The notes under the pieces are model-generated. The model searched no databases and had not been told where the DNA came from. It saw only the letters and a program-made list of their open reading frames with translations. A program made the position numbers and the translations under genes. From contig NZ_JAPEPZ010000001.1 in NCBI RefSeq assembly GCF_026339875.1, positions 372,001 to 436,000 on the forward strand: a stretch of 64,000 nt of DNA. The letters are read 5' to 3'. Shown in pieces: positions 27,060-35,921 of the stretch (positions within the stretch are counted from its first letter, which is position 1; every line of letters begins with the position of its first letter). This stretch comes from Streptomyces sp. NBC_01571. Its GTDB lineage: Bacteria > Actinomycetota > Actinomycetes > Streptomycetales > Streptomycetaceae.

Positions 27060-29030
27060 ATGTCCAATATCGATGACAACCCGTCACAAGAGCCGACCGA
27101 GCGGACTCGGCGTGGTTTTCTGCGCAACGCGGCCCTGGCCGGTGCGGGAGCGGCAGCCGTAGGAGTCGGCACGTCCGTGGTCGGCGGAACGCCCGCGTTC
27201 GCCGCGGACGCCGCTGACGCCGCGGACGCCGCCAAGAGCGGCAGGACCGGCACGTGGAGACCGGATCAGACCGCCCTCCAGTTCACCCTCGCGGTCATGC
27301 CGGACACCCAGTTCCTGTACTGGGGCAGCCAGGACAGCGTCAACCGGACGCCGCAGGAGGAGTCTTTCCGCTACATCATCAACAACAGCGGGGGCGCCAC
27401 CGACAACATCGTGTTCATGGCGCATCTCGGTGACCTGACGCAGGACGCCGACCCGTCGTCGTTCCAGCAGGTCGACAAGGCGTTCGCCCTGCTGGACTCG
27501 CACGGTGCCGCGTACAGCGTGCTGGCCGGCAACCACGACGTGACCGGCGACGACAGCCGTGGCGACACGCCGTACCTGCAGACCATGGGCCCGCACCGTT
27601 TCAAGCACGCGAAGACGTTCGCCGGCGCGGACCCGACCGGCTACAACACCGCGCACATCTTCCAGGCCGCCGGCCGCTCGTGGCTGCTGCTGGCCCTGGA
27701 CTGGCGGACCACCGAGCAGGGCTTCGCGTGGGCCAACGACGTCATCAAGGCCCACCCGAAGATGCCGGTGATCCTCACGTCGCACGACATCGTCGCCTCG
27801 CCGTACGATGACAACGTTTTCCCGTACGAGTCCGGCGACCCGGAGGACAACGCCGTTCTCTCCGGCTACGGCCAGACGGTCTGGGACAAACTGATCAACG
27901 ACAACGACCAGATCTTCCTGACCCTCAACGGCCACTACTGGCCGCCCGGGCGTACGACCAAGAAGAACGCCGCCGGCCACGACGTGGCCATGCACATCAC
28001 GAACTACCAGAACCGCTACTTCGGTGGCGGCGGCATGATCCGGCTGTACCACTTCGACCTGGCCCGCAACACGATCGACGTCGAGACGATCAACCCGTGG
28101 ATCCTGGCTCAGGACCCGGAGTCCCGCAACGAGTTGGCGGCCGAGCACGCGCGGATCACCGGCCCTGTCGACAACTTCTCCATCCCGATCGACTTCGAGA
28201 AGCGGTTCGCCGGCTTCATCCCGGTTCCGGTCCGGCCGGCCCGACCTGCCTCCCGGGAGCTGGTGAAGGGCACGCTGGCGTACTGGCGCTTCGACGGCCA
28301 GGGCGCGCCCGGCACCTCGCTCGCCGAGGGCCAGAAGATCCACGACCTTTCGGGCAAGGGCAACGACCTGACGGTGGTGACGGTGCCCGGCGCGGCCTCC
28401 GACGCGCTGACCTGGTCCGCCGACCACCACCCCGACCAGCCCGGGCACGCCAGCCTCAAGTTCGTCGGCGGCAGGAACCCTGTCCACGGTTCGTACCTGA
28501 CCACCGGGCCGAAGGCGCCGCTGAACTCCGAGACGTTCAGATCCGGGTACACGATCGAGACGTTCGTGATGATGCCGCTGGACTGGGACGCCGGGAAGAA
28601 CGGCAACGCGTCGATACTCAGCCGCCGGGGTTCCGCCGGGGCGGCAGGCAAGCACGGCAAGAACACCGATCCGAACGAGCCGCTGGCGCAGTTCGCCATC
28701 ACGAACAACGGCCGTGAGGCGCAGTTCAACCACTACCCCCTGAACGACACCTACCCGACTACCAACTGGGGTCACGGCATGGTGGAACTCAAGTGGTGGC
28801 ACCTGGCGGTGGTCAATGACGGACGTTTCACGAAGCTGTACGTCGAGGGCGCTCCGGTCGTCGACAACCCGAACCGGCTGTCGGTCGGCCTCACCTCGCT
28901 CGGATTGCCCTGGCTGGTGGGCGGCCACGAGTACGCGGGCGCCGTCGATGTCGTCTTCCACGGCAACGTCGGCGACATCCGCATCGTGAACCGCCCTCTG
29001 TCCAAGCACGAGTTCCTGACCGCCGAGTAG
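27060..29030 (+). CDS. Tat-exported metallophosphoesterase with C-terminal LamG-like domain
   Basis: A 656-aa secreted enzyme. The N-terminus has a twin-arginine signal (TRRGFLRNAALAGAGAAA). The calcineurin-type phosphoesterase core shows its metal-ligand blocks in order: VMPDTQF, AHLGDLTQ, LAGNHDV, TSHD and LNGHYW (residues ~80-300). A concanavalin/LamG-like beta-sandwich fills residues ~400-656 (GTLAYWRFDG ... AIVNRPLSKHEF-like end). The likely role is hydrolysis of phosphoesters outside the cell, folded with its metals before export. Start is ATG at 27060; the ribosome-binding site GGGAAGAG is just upstream. Confidence 0.88.
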   Translation: MSNIDDNPSQEPTERTRRGFLRNAALAGAGAAAVGVGTSVVGGTPAFAADAADAADAAKSGRTGTWRPDQTALQFTLAVMPDTQFLYWGSQDSVNRTPQEESFRYIINNSGGATDNIVFMAHLGDLTQDADPSSFQQVDKAFALLDSHGAAYSVLAGNHDVTGDDSRGDTPYLQTMGPHRFKHAKTFAGADPTGYNTAHIFQAAGRSWLLLALDWRTTEQGFAWANDVIKAHPKMPVILTSHDIVASPYDDNVFPYESGDPEDNAVLSGYGQTVWDKLINDNDQIFLTLNGHYWPPGRTTKKNAAGHDVAMHITNYQNRYFGGGGMIRLYHFDLARNTIDVETINPWILAQDPESRNELAAEHARITGPVDNFSIPIDFEKRFAGFIPVPVRPARPASRELVKGTLAYWRFDGQGAPGTSLAEGQKIHDLSGKGNDLTVVTVPGAASDALTWSADHHPDQPGHASLKFVGGRNPVHGSYLTTGPKAPLNSETFRSGYTIETFVMMPLDWDAGKNGNASILSRRGSAGAAGKHGKNTDPNEPLAQFAITNNGREAQFNHYPLNDTYPTTNWGHGMVELKWWHLAVVNDGRFTKLYVEGAPVVDNPNRLSVGLTSLGLPWLVGGHEYAGAVDVVFHGNVGDIRIVNRPLSKHEFLTAE

Positions 29031-29038
29031 AGCGGTCC

Positions 29039-29072
29039 CTCCCGTCTCCGGCCCGTACGCCGGAGACGGGAG
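29039..29072. terminator. bidirectional terminator
   Basis: CTCCCGTCTCCGG (29039-29051) and CCGGAGACGGGAG (29060-29072) form a perfect 13-bp stem with an 8-base loop, eight bases beyond the phosphoesterase stop and about 100 bases from the stop of the convergent arabinofuranosidase gene. Confidence 0.85.
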
Positions 29073-29173
29073 ACACTCGTTCCAGGATCGGCAGCATGGC
29101 GAGAAGTGCGTCAGGGGGCCGCACCGCCGGAACCCGACGGCGCGGCCGGGGACCTCTCTTCCCCTTCTCGGCG

Positions 29174-30739
29174 CTACGCCCAGGGGGTGGCGACGAGCCA
29201 ACTGGTGTCGTCGGACCATGCGTTAGCGCTGTCCCAGGCATTGGAGCCGCCGTTGCCTGCGATGTACGCGGTGAAGTTGTAGTGACGCAGATACTTTTCG
29301 GGATAGTTCACGGAGGGGAAGGCGACTCCCTGACCGCTGTTGCCCGCCTGCGGGCAGAACGTCGCGTCCTGCGCGAACGTGGAGCTTCCGTCACTGGCGT
29401 CGAGATGCATCTGGAAGGCCGAATGCCTCAGATACCGGCCGGTGTTGTTGACGGACTCGAAGGACACACAGGCGCTGTTGGCCAACCCCGCGCGGACGAC
29501 CCAGGTGGCGTCCGCCTTGTCCGTGGCCGAACTGGTCGAGGACACAGGGGAGATCACCACGTTGGTGTCGGCGTCGTCATGGCGGAGATAGTCGTTGGTG
29601 CAGCACGCTGTCGTGGCCCGCAGCGATATCCGCGAGCCGGGGGCGAGCCCGCTCACGCCCGAGCTGTATCCGACCGAGGTGATGTTGGCCTGCACGGCGT
29701 TCTCGGTGGCGTCCGACGGGTAGCCGGAGGTCATGACGCCTTCGTAGAACGTCCCTGCGGCCCCGTTGCTGTTGTCGCCGCCGATGCCGAGGATGATGGC
29801 ACCTTCCTTGCTCATCGGGTTGTAGCCCGCGACGCCGGGGCGGCCGCCGTTGTAGTAGGTCGACAGGCCGCCGGCCTGGGCGTTGCCGCCGCGGATGGCC
29901 CAGTGGCTCGGCTCACCCTTGACGATGGCGGTCAGGAATCGGTGGTTGACCGTCGGGTCGTTCGTGTTGAGGTGCGGGTTGGCCCCGGAGAACAGGCCGT
30001 TCTCGAGGTCGGCCATGACCCAGGGGCCGTTGCCGGCCCCCGAGCCCCAGACCTTGTTGTTGCCGAAGTAGATGGCCTCCATGTGGCCGTTGCCGGTGTC
30101 GAGGCCGCTGGTCTCGGCGTTGCCGTAGTCGAAGCAGCAACCGCCGTTGTAGTGCGTGCCGTCGAGGATCGCGTACATCCCCTCGGGCTGGTCGCCGGTG
30201 GCGATGCCGGAGGTGTGGTTGTCGCGGTAGCCGGTGCCGGGGGCGACGAAGAAGCCGTACGCCTTGTGGCCCGCGACGGTGACGGGCGCCGCGGTCGCGT
30301 CGGCGAGGTTGTCGTATCCGCCTGCGGCCGGGCCGTTGAACCCGCCGGGGGGCGCCTGGGTGAGGTTGTTGCCTCTGCCGGACTGGTCGTAGATGACGGT
30401 GATGACGCAGCTCGTGCCGGCGCAGAAGGAGTCCTGGGTCGCGGCGTTGGCGTATCCGCCCGCACTCAGCACGCCGATGTCCCGGGTGGTGTTGTCCGAG
30501 GCGCGTCTGACCTGGTAAAGCCGCCCGTTGTAGCCGGAGTACAGGGCGCGGGTGGTGCTGTGGGCGGCGACGCAGGCGGTGCCGCCAGACGCGTAGAGGT
30601 CACAGGGCTGTGAGCCCGCCGCCTGCGAGGGCTGCGTGCCGAGGGTGAGCATTCCGGCGACGAGCGCGCCGGCGGCGCCGGTGGACAGGGCCCACCGGCG
30701 GAACCTGTCCGACAACCGAATCGATCGGAATAAGGACAT
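29174..30739 (-). CDS. abfB: secreted alpha-L-arabinofuranosidase, GH54-CBM42
   Basis: A 521-aa exported enzyme starting MSLFRSIRL at 30739 after AGGAGAG. After the signal peptide the GH54 domain opens QPCDLYASGGTACVAAHSTT and continues with IYDQSGRGNNLTQAPPGGF and GCCFDYGNAETS. E246 (DLENGLFSG) and D322 (GIGGDNSNG) are the nucleophile and acid/base; they are 76 residues apart, the same as E221/D297 in the Aspergillus enzyme. The C-terminal CBM42 (AbfB domain, ~375-521) binds arabinose side chains with its YLRH repeats. It removes arabinose from arabinoxylan or arabinan. The family is mainly fungal. Confidence 0.93.
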   Translation of the reverse strand: MSLFRSIRLSDRFRRWALSTGAAGALVAGMLTLGTQPSQAAGSQPCDLYASGGTACVAAHSTTRALYSGYNGRLYQVRRASDNTTRDIGVLSAGGYANAATQDSFCAGTSCVITVIYDQSGRGNNLTQAPPGGFNGPAAGGYDNLADATAAPVTVAGHKAYGFFVAPGTGYRDNHTSGIATGDQPEGMYAILDGTHYNGGCCFDYGNAETSGLDTGNGHMEAIYFGNNKVWGSGAGNGPWVMADLENGLFSGANPHLNTNDPTVNHRFLTAIVKGEPSHWAIRGGNAQAGGLSTYYNGGRPGVAGYNPMSKEGAIILGIGGDNSNGAAGTFYEGVMTSGYPSDATENAVQANITSVGYSSGVSGLAPGSRISLRATTACCTNDYLRHDDADTNVVISPVSSTSSATDKADATWVVRAGLANSACVSFESVNNTGRYLRHSAFQMHLDASDGSSTFAQDATFCPQAGNSGQGVAFPSVNYPEKYLRHYNFTAYIAGNGGSNAWDSANAWSDDTSWLVATPWA

Positions 30740-31638
30740 CGAGCTCTCCTGTGGTGTGAAGGGAGGTCCCGAGTCGGCGCCCCGGGACATGGCACATTGC
30801 GGCCGGAGTCGAATGAACGGGTCCGGCATGTGTGCGAGGGAAATTCATTTGCTCCGCGACTCCGGCGCGTGGTTCACCGTGCGGCACCGGAGCACAGGCG
30901 AGGAAAGGAAAACCCCGCCCGCTCGTCACGGATCACGAAGCCGATTGAACGGGCCGCGCCGACAACGGACGACGTGAGGTCAGAGAGCCCCGCCGGATGA
31001 CCTGGGCGGTGTCCGGCCGGCCCGGCCCGGCCGCCGATGGCACGGCCGTGGCCGTGGTCCTCGCCGAGCGGGGTCCTGGCAGCGAACAGCCCGGTGGAAC
31101 GCGCGGGACGGGCCTGCGCATGGTGGTGTCAGCTCTCCGGGGCATTCCGTCCGCAGATGACACGGTGCACTCCTTTACAAGAGCGGAAGGAGGATTTGCG
31201 TGAGCTACGGCCATGGGCATCCCGAACCGAGTCGCGTACTGGGATCGCACGACGGGAGACCGCGACAGGACACCCCTGAGGAGGCGCCGGTCCCTCCCGC
31301 CACCCTCCCTCACCACATAAGTTCGAAATTTCGGATGCAGTTCCTCTTTTCGAACGTGGAATTTAGGGGGCACTCCCGGCGCCGTCAATACCTCGCGCAA
31401 CATCCCGGTGAATACGCGACCGTGAACGAGATCTCGAACAACCCCGCAATGACTGCTGTGACGAGCGGCTCCTGGGGGCGCTTCCGGCTCACTGCCCACC
31501 GTGCGCGGTCGAAGTTCTTCGCCTCCGCCGTGAACTTTGTCGCCGTGCGGCGCATCGGACATGTGTAGAGGGCAAGAAGATGGCTCGCGGCCGCCGACAG
31601 CGGCCGCGCTGCCGGGACCCGAATGGAGTGTGATCGTT
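30740..31638. other. 900-base intergenic region with regulatory signals
   Basis: No supported gene. At 31187-31193 there is a perfect AAGGAGG six bases before a GTG at 31200; the following frame (122 codons) starts plausibly (SYGHGHPEPSRVLGSHD) but loses coding character after about codon 40, so it may be a gene remnant. An AT-rich patch at 31310-31375 carries GTTCGAAA (31321-31328) and TTTCGAAC (31348-31355), and a CGAAATTTCG palindrome. The rest has no visible feature. Confidence 0.4.
31324..31333. promoter_or_regulatory. CGAAATTTCG palindrome
   Basis: A perfect 10-base palindrome resembling the GAAAnTTTC-type operators that actinomycetes place upstream of xylanase and arabinofuranosidase genes, though without the central base. 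It is 585 bases from the abfB start and 306 from the DUF4232 gene, far for either. It lies inside a larger GTTCGAAA/TTTCGAAC inverted repeat. Confidence 0.3.
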
Positions 31639-32247
31639 GTGAAGAACGCTTACCGGAACGCCGACCGGACCGCCACTCGCCCAGTGGCCGGTGCTCGCGG
31701 CAGCCTCCGATTCAGCCGCGTGGTGGTCGCGGGGGCCGCCGTCGCCGGGCTGGGTCTCGCGGGTACGGCCGCCGCACAGGCCGCACCCGGCAGTGGTGCG
31801 GACAGCTCGAAGGCCACGCCCACTTGCTCCGCCTCCGCGCTGAAGGCGACCTTCGGCCAGAGGCTGGCCGGCGGCATGAACCACCAGGGCGTGGTCATAA
31901 ATCTCCGCAATCTCAGCGGCAGGACGTGCGCACTGCGCGGCTTCCCCGGGCTGGGCCTGGAGAACTCCGCACACAAGACGCTCGCCTCCCACACATACTG
32001 GGGTGACACCTGGTACGCCGCCAGCCCCGCCAAGAAGACTCTCGCCCTCAAGGACGGCGAGAGCGCCGAAGCGGTCATCTCCTGGAGTCACGCCAACACC
32101 GGCACCTCCGGCGCGGTGCACGCCTCGTATCTCGAGGTCACTCCGCCCGCCGCCACCCAGCACAAGACACTGGCCTTTCCCGAGTGGGTCGACAACGGTG
32201 AGCTCAAGGTCACCGCGCTGGCCAGGCACATCACGGTGAACGAGTAA
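31639..32247 (+). CDS. secreted DUF4232-domain protein
   Basis: A 202-aa exported protein starting GTG at 31639, eight bases after GGAGTG. The signal peptide contains VVVAGAAVAGLGLAGTAAAQ with cleavage after AQA. The mature part is a DUF4232 immunoglobulin-like domain with two conserved cysteines (TPTCSASAL and GRTCALRGFPG) that should form a disulfide. DUF4232 proteins are abundant, uncharacterised extracellular proteins of Streptomyces. The upstream in-frame ATG-like extension is unlikely. Confidence 0.82.
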   Translation: MKNAYRNADRTATRPVAGARGSLRFSRVVVAGAAVAGLGLAGTAAAQAAPGSGADSSKATPTCSASALKATFGQRLAGGMNHQGVVINLRNLSGRTCALRGFPGLGLENSAHKTLASHTYWGDTWYAASPAKKTLALKDGESAEAVISWSHANTGTSGAVHASYLEVTPPAATQHKTLAFPEWVDNGELKVTALARHITVNE

Positions 32248-32366
32248 CCTCCTTCCCTCCCGCCGCCCCTGAACGGTTTCGGACACGGCTCCTGCGAGCC
32301 GCCGAACCGCCTCGACGCCAGCTGAGCAGGGCGTCGCACAGCGGGACATCGGTCCCCGCGGGCACG

Positions 32367-32402
32367 CCCGCGGGCCCGGACCGATCGGTCCGGGCCCGCG
32401 GG
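32367..32402. terminator. strong palindromic terminator
   Basis: CCCGCGGGCCCGGACC (32367-32382) and GGTCCGGGCCCGCGGG (32387-32402) pair perfectly (16 bp) around GATC. It lies in the 324-base gene-free stretch 32248-32571 between the DUF4232 gene and the convergent truncated surface-protein gene; nothing else is seen in that stretch. Confidence 0.75.
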
Positions 32403-32571
32403 ACGTTCGGGGCACCGTCACGGACAGCACTTCCCGCTTCGCCAGTTGCGCGGGCACGCGGCCGGGCTCCACGGATGACCGTGACGGCCGCGCCCAGTTG
32501 CCCAGGTCGTGTTGCGAAAGTCCCGTCGTCCGCCTGGAGGGCGTGCCAGGCGTCGTGAGGCAGGCGGGACT

Positions 32572-33185
32572 TCAGTGCCGGCTGGTCCTGCGGCGGCCGG
32601 CCATGAGGAGGGCGGTGCCGACGACGGCGACGGTGGGGGCGGCGATGCCGACGAGCAGGGTCGAGTCGTCGGTGCCCGTCGCGGCCAGCGCCTGTGGGTT
32701 GTTGGGCGAAGGGGTGGTCGCGCCCGGGGTGCTCGGCGTGGTCGTGGCGTGGTGGGTGGAGCCGGGCGTGGGGGTCGGAGTGGGAGTGGGGTCCGCCGTC
32801 GAGACGTCGATGTGCTGGCTGAAGCTGCCGTTTTCGGGGGCGTCGACGTAACTCGCGTCCGCGTCGGGGATCGCGTAGGCCACGCTGCCGGCTTCTCCGT
32901 CGGCCGTCGCCGTGAACGTCAGGGAGAAGTGTCCGTCAGCACTGGTAGTGGTCGCGCCCCCGAAGGAGGCCGCGGTACCGGGCTCGGCCGGCTGGTAGGC
33001 CACCTTCACCGTGCCGCCCTTGAACGGCTTCCACGTCCGGCCGTCCTCCCGCTCCCAGTACCCCTCGGCGGTGACTTTGCGGGTGCCGCCGGTTTTCGGG
33101 CCGACCTTGTAGTCCCCCCGGAACCGGGTGGCGCTCGCCGTGCACGTCACCGAGACGTCCGCGTCGGCCCCCCATGAACCGTATG
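32572..33185 (-). pseudogene. C-terminal part of a sortase-anchored surface protein
   Basis: The minus strand encodes about 200 residues of a cell-surface protein without its start. An immunoglobulin-like domain (YKVGPKTGGTRKVTAEGYWE ... SADGHFSLTFTATADGEAGS) is followed by a Thr/Pro stalk (PTPTPTPTPG), the sortase signal ALAATG, a hydrophobic helix and the basic tail GRRRTSRH. LAXTG is the motif of the Streptomyces class E sortases. The signal peptide and N-terminus are gone; the sequence runs directly into an SDR fragment at ~33165-33185 in another frame. Confidence 0.7.
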
Positions 33186-33343
33186 AGCCCGGCCTCGGCG
33201 GCGGCCACCGACTTCTCGTCGCGGCCACTGATGACCACCCTCGCTCCGTCCGCCGTCAGTTCACGCGCGGTTGCCCTGCCCAGCCCGCGGGTGCCACCGG
33301 TGACGATGTACACCCGGTCCTTCAGTCCACGGTCCGTGGTCAA
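33180..33343 (-). pseudogene. N-terminal fragment of a short-chain dehydrogenase
   Basis: From a TTG at 33343 (GGAAGG just upstream) the minus strand reads LKDRVYIVTGGTRGLGRATA and then VVISGRDEKSVAAAEAGL, the first ~50 residues of an SDR with the NAD(P)-binding TGGxxGxG motif. It is cut before the NAG and YxxxK motifs, where surface-protein sequence begins. It starts 33 bases after the thiamine-enzyme stop, so the two once formed an operon. Confidence 0.75.
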
Positions 33344-33375
33344 CTTCCTTCCACCGATCGTGCGGGCCGGACGGC

Positions 33376-34360
33376 CTACAGCATCGCCTTCTGGGGCTGC
33401 GTGGGTACGACGATGACCGTGGTGGTGCCGGCGCTCAGGGCCGCCGTGAACTCCCGTTCCAGGTCGTCGGTGGTCTCCGCCTCGACCGCGCGGCACCCGA
33501 AGCCGCGGGCCAAGGACGCGATGCCGATCCCCGGCAGGTCGAGTCCGGGCACGCCCGGGGTCTCCTCCAGCACGGCGAACGACTTGAGGATCGAGTACTC
33601 GTGGTTGCGCATGACCACGTAGACGATCGGGAGGTTGTGCTGGGCCGCCGTGTAGATGGATTGCACGGCGTACTGGAAGGAGCCGTCACCGATCAGGCCG
33701 ACCACCGGCCGTTCCACGCCCCTGTCCCGGTCGGCGCGACACCGACGGCGGCCGGGGTGCCCCAGCCGATGCCCCCACTGGCCGTGGCGAAGAACGATCC
33801 GGTCCGGGTGGTGGGGAGCCACTCGACCTGCTGCGCCAGCGTGGAGGTCGACTCGTTGACGATGACCGCCTCGGACGGCCGGACTCTGCTCAGAGCGGCG
33901 TAGACCTCGGGCGGGGTGAGCGGGCTGTTCGGCGTCCGCGGCAGCTCCCGGGGGCGTGGCATCGGTTCCGGAGCGGTCCGCGCCGAGCCATCCGTGACCA
34001 TGTCCAGGAGCAGCTCGATCGCGATCGCGGGGTCACCCAGGAGGCTGTCGCCCACACGTGCCGCCGCGGCGACCGCCGGATCGGCCGTGATCTGCAGGAG
34101 CTCCGTGTCCGGGGGGAGGTAGTCGCCGGGCACGTAGGGGTAGTACCGGAACACCTCCGCACCGATCACGACCACCAGGTCGTGACCGGTCAGCCGGTCA
34201 CTGATGGTCTTCACCGACATCCCGAGCGGACCACGGAACTGGGGATGGTCCTCGGGGAACGACGCACGGTCCAGCAGCGGGGCACCGTAGACGGAAGCGC
34301 GCAGCTTCTCCGCGAGGGAGACGGCCGCGTCCCAGCCACCGGGGGCCGCCTGGGTGGCCG
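33376..34360 (-). pseudogene. benzoylformate decarboxylase-like ThDP enzyme, truncated and frameshifted
   Basis: The minus strand encodes the middle and C-terminal domains of a thiamine-diphosphate enzyme of the benzoylformate decarboxylase group: GWDAAVSLAEKLRASVYGAP, VVVIGAEVFRYYPYVPGDYL, GGIGWGTPAAVGVA, and in another frame VVGLIGDGSFQYAVQS (the ThDP-binding GDGS) and FAVLEETPGVPGLDLPG. The frame changes between GVA and DRDRGVERP near 33735-33750. The N-terminal PYR domain (~200 aa) with the catalytic glutamate is missing; at ~34360 the sequence runs into an AsnC-type fragment of the opposite strand. Confidence 0.8.
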
Positions 34361-34374
34361 TCTCCCCGGGTCCG

Positions 34375-34688
34375 CGCCTCTTCGAGCAGACCCGCATGGC
34401 CTTCAGCCTGATCGACCGTGCCCCAGGAGCCACCGCCAAGGTCGCCCGGTCGCTGAGCACCCACCCTCACATGATCACGATCGAGCGGGCGGCCGCCGGC
34501 CACGACATCCTCTCCATCGTCGCCACCCGTGAACTGCCGGCGCTCTCCCACTACACCCTCGACCTGCTCCCGCGCTGTCCCGACATCACCGCCGTACAGG
34601 CCCGGGTCGTCACCCACATCTCCTGGATCCCCATGGCCGCTCCGTCGGTGTCATGCCGCCCGGCCTCTGGGCGGAACCGGCCATGTGA
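34375..34688 (+). pseudogene. C-terminal fragment of an Lrp/AsnC-family regulator
   Basis: The plus strand reads FEQTRMAFSLIDRAPGATAK, SLSTHPHMITIERAAAGHDI and YTLDLLPRCPDITAVQARVV, the ligand-binding (RAM) half of an Lrp/AsnC regulator. The helix-turn-helix half is missing. Near 34645 the frame shifts: the expected family ending PPGLWAEPAM with its stop at 34686-34688 is in the next frame. It was most likely the divergent regulator of the benzoylformate decarboxylase operon. Confidence 0.65.
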
Positions 34689-34756
34689 CGCGCACAACTC
34701 CACTGCCGGGTCAGCCGGTTGCGAGGTCTCGGCCCCCGGTGACCCACTGATGTCAA

Positions 34757-34781
34757 TAACCAGATAGTTACTTGCTAGGGT
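34757..34781 (+). promoter_or_regulatory. promoter and operator of the TetR gene
   Basis: TAAC (34757-34760) and GTTA (34767-34770) form an inverted repeat spaced by six bases in an AT-rich stretch, and TAGGGT (34776-34781) lies seven bases before the ATG at 34789. No ribosome-binding site is seen. This fits a leaderless, self-repressed TetR gene. Confidence 0.45.
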
Positions 34782-34788
34782 GAGGCGT

Positions 34789-35382
34789 ATGCCACGGGAT
34801 TCCAGCGCCACCAAGGCCCGGCTGCTCGACGCCGCCTTCACCGAATTCGCCGCCCACGGCATCGCGGGTGCCCGAGTGGACCGGATCGCCGAGGCCGCCG
34901 GAGCGAACAAGCGGCTGATCTATGTCTACTTCGGTAACAAGGAGCAGTTGTTCGACGAGGTACTGCGACAGGCGATGACGGCGGGAGCCGAGTCCGTGCC
35001 CTTCGACGTCGAGGATCTGCCCGGTTACGCCGGAGCGGTCTTCGACCACCTTGTCGCCCGGCCGGACCTCATGCGCCTGCGGTTGTGGAAGCTGCTGGAG
35101 CGCCCCTCCACCACCGGACTCGAACCGGACGCGTTCCGGCGCAAGGCCGCCGAAGTGGCCGTCGCCCAGGAGCGCGGCGGCCTCGCCCCGGAGATGCGGC
35201 CGGACGATCTCCTGACCATGGTCCTGGCCGTGGCCCAGGCGTGGTTCTCGGCCGCCGAGGATGTCGACCCCGGAGGGATCAACCAGTCCTGGTCGCGCGA
35301 GCGTCTCGCCCTGCACCGCTCGGCGGTCGTCGAGGCCGCCCGCCGGATCAGCGAACCGAAGACCGCTGAAGAACAACCATGA
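34789..35382 (+). CDS. TetR-family transcriptional regulator
   Basis: A 197-aa regulator from MPRDSSATK. The TetR N-terminal domain (KARLLDAAFTEFAAHGIAGA ... GANKRLIYVYFGNKEQLF, residues ~8-55) is complete and the C-terminal domain is of the TetR_C_17-like group. The GTG at 34780 in the same frame would add three residues. Its natural target may have been the broken genes to the left or an unlinked gene. The stop codon lies inside a CATGAGGG tandem repeat. Confidence 0.9.
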   Translation: MPRDSSATKARLLDAAFTEFAAHGIAGARVDRIAEAAGANKRLIYVYFGNKEQLFDEVLRQAMTAGAESVPFDVEDLPGYAGAVFDHLVARPDLMRLRLWKLLERPSTTGLEPDAFRRKAAEVAVAQERGGLAPEMRPDDLLTMVLAVAQAWFSAAEDVDPGGINQSWSRERLALHRSAVVEAARRISEPKTAEEQP

Positions 35383-35409
35383 GGGCATGAGGGCATGAGG
35401 GCATGAGGC
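35378..35409. repeat. 8-bp tandem repeat at the TetR stop codon
   Basis: CATGAGGG is repeated three times and followed by CATGAGGC, beginning in the last codon and stop of the TetR gene. A further CATGAGGG-like unit occurs near 35416. The array is a likely site of replication slippage, with little effect on the protein because the stop is in the first unit. Confidence 0.8.
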
Positions 35410-35921
35410 AGCCAACCATGAGGGTGTGAGGCGGCCACAAGTGCCCACATTCCAACGCTGATGCGTGCTGCCCGATCTCCAGGACGGTCACGTCGGGACA
35501 GGCGATGCCGTCCTCCGCGTCGGCCCCGGTGAGCGAGTCACCATCCGCCCGCGCCGACAGCCCGTCGTCACCCGGGGGGACGACGGGCTGCTCCTCCGCC
35601 TCCAGCCGCCGCCGGCCGCCGGCCGCTGGCCGCTGGCCGCTGGCCGGGAGGAGATGGCAGGTCGAGGTGTGCCTCCTGCTCACGCGACTGCGGAAATCCT
35701 CCGGTCGCGCTCCCCCGCGAGGCCCTGCGAGGCACCGCGGCCAAGCTCCGTGGATGCGATCCGATGAACGGTTCGGGAACGGCGGGTAGGGCTTCGACGA
35801 AGAAAGGTGATGGGCCTGGTGAGCCGGGCCGATTTACCGCAACCCTTGCCGTTGATGGTCGGTCTGATCAGCGGCGCCGTGCGGTTCGGCGCTCATCCAC
35901 CATCATCCGGAGGAGATTCCC
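35383..35921. other. 539-base region without a supported gene
   Basis: After the CATGAGGG array a plus-strand frame from about 35465 reads LPDLQDGHVGTGDAVLRVGP and RVTIRPRRQPVVTRGDDGLL, which looks like a beta-rich protein tail, but it has no start or ribosome-binding site and turns into a (CCGCTGG)-type repeat at about 35606-35646. It may be a gene fragment. AGGAG at 35911-35915 belongs to the acyltransferase gene. Confidence 0.35.

Noticed and set aside
30933..31562. A 209-codon minus-strand frame upstream of abfB
   Set aside because: It runs through the AT-rich palindromic patch, has no start signal and no recognisable family.
35465..35767. A frame reading LPDLQDGHVGTGDAVLRVGP
   Set aside because: It looks like a protein fragment but has no start, no clear family and runs into a simple repeat; not strong enough to list as a gene.
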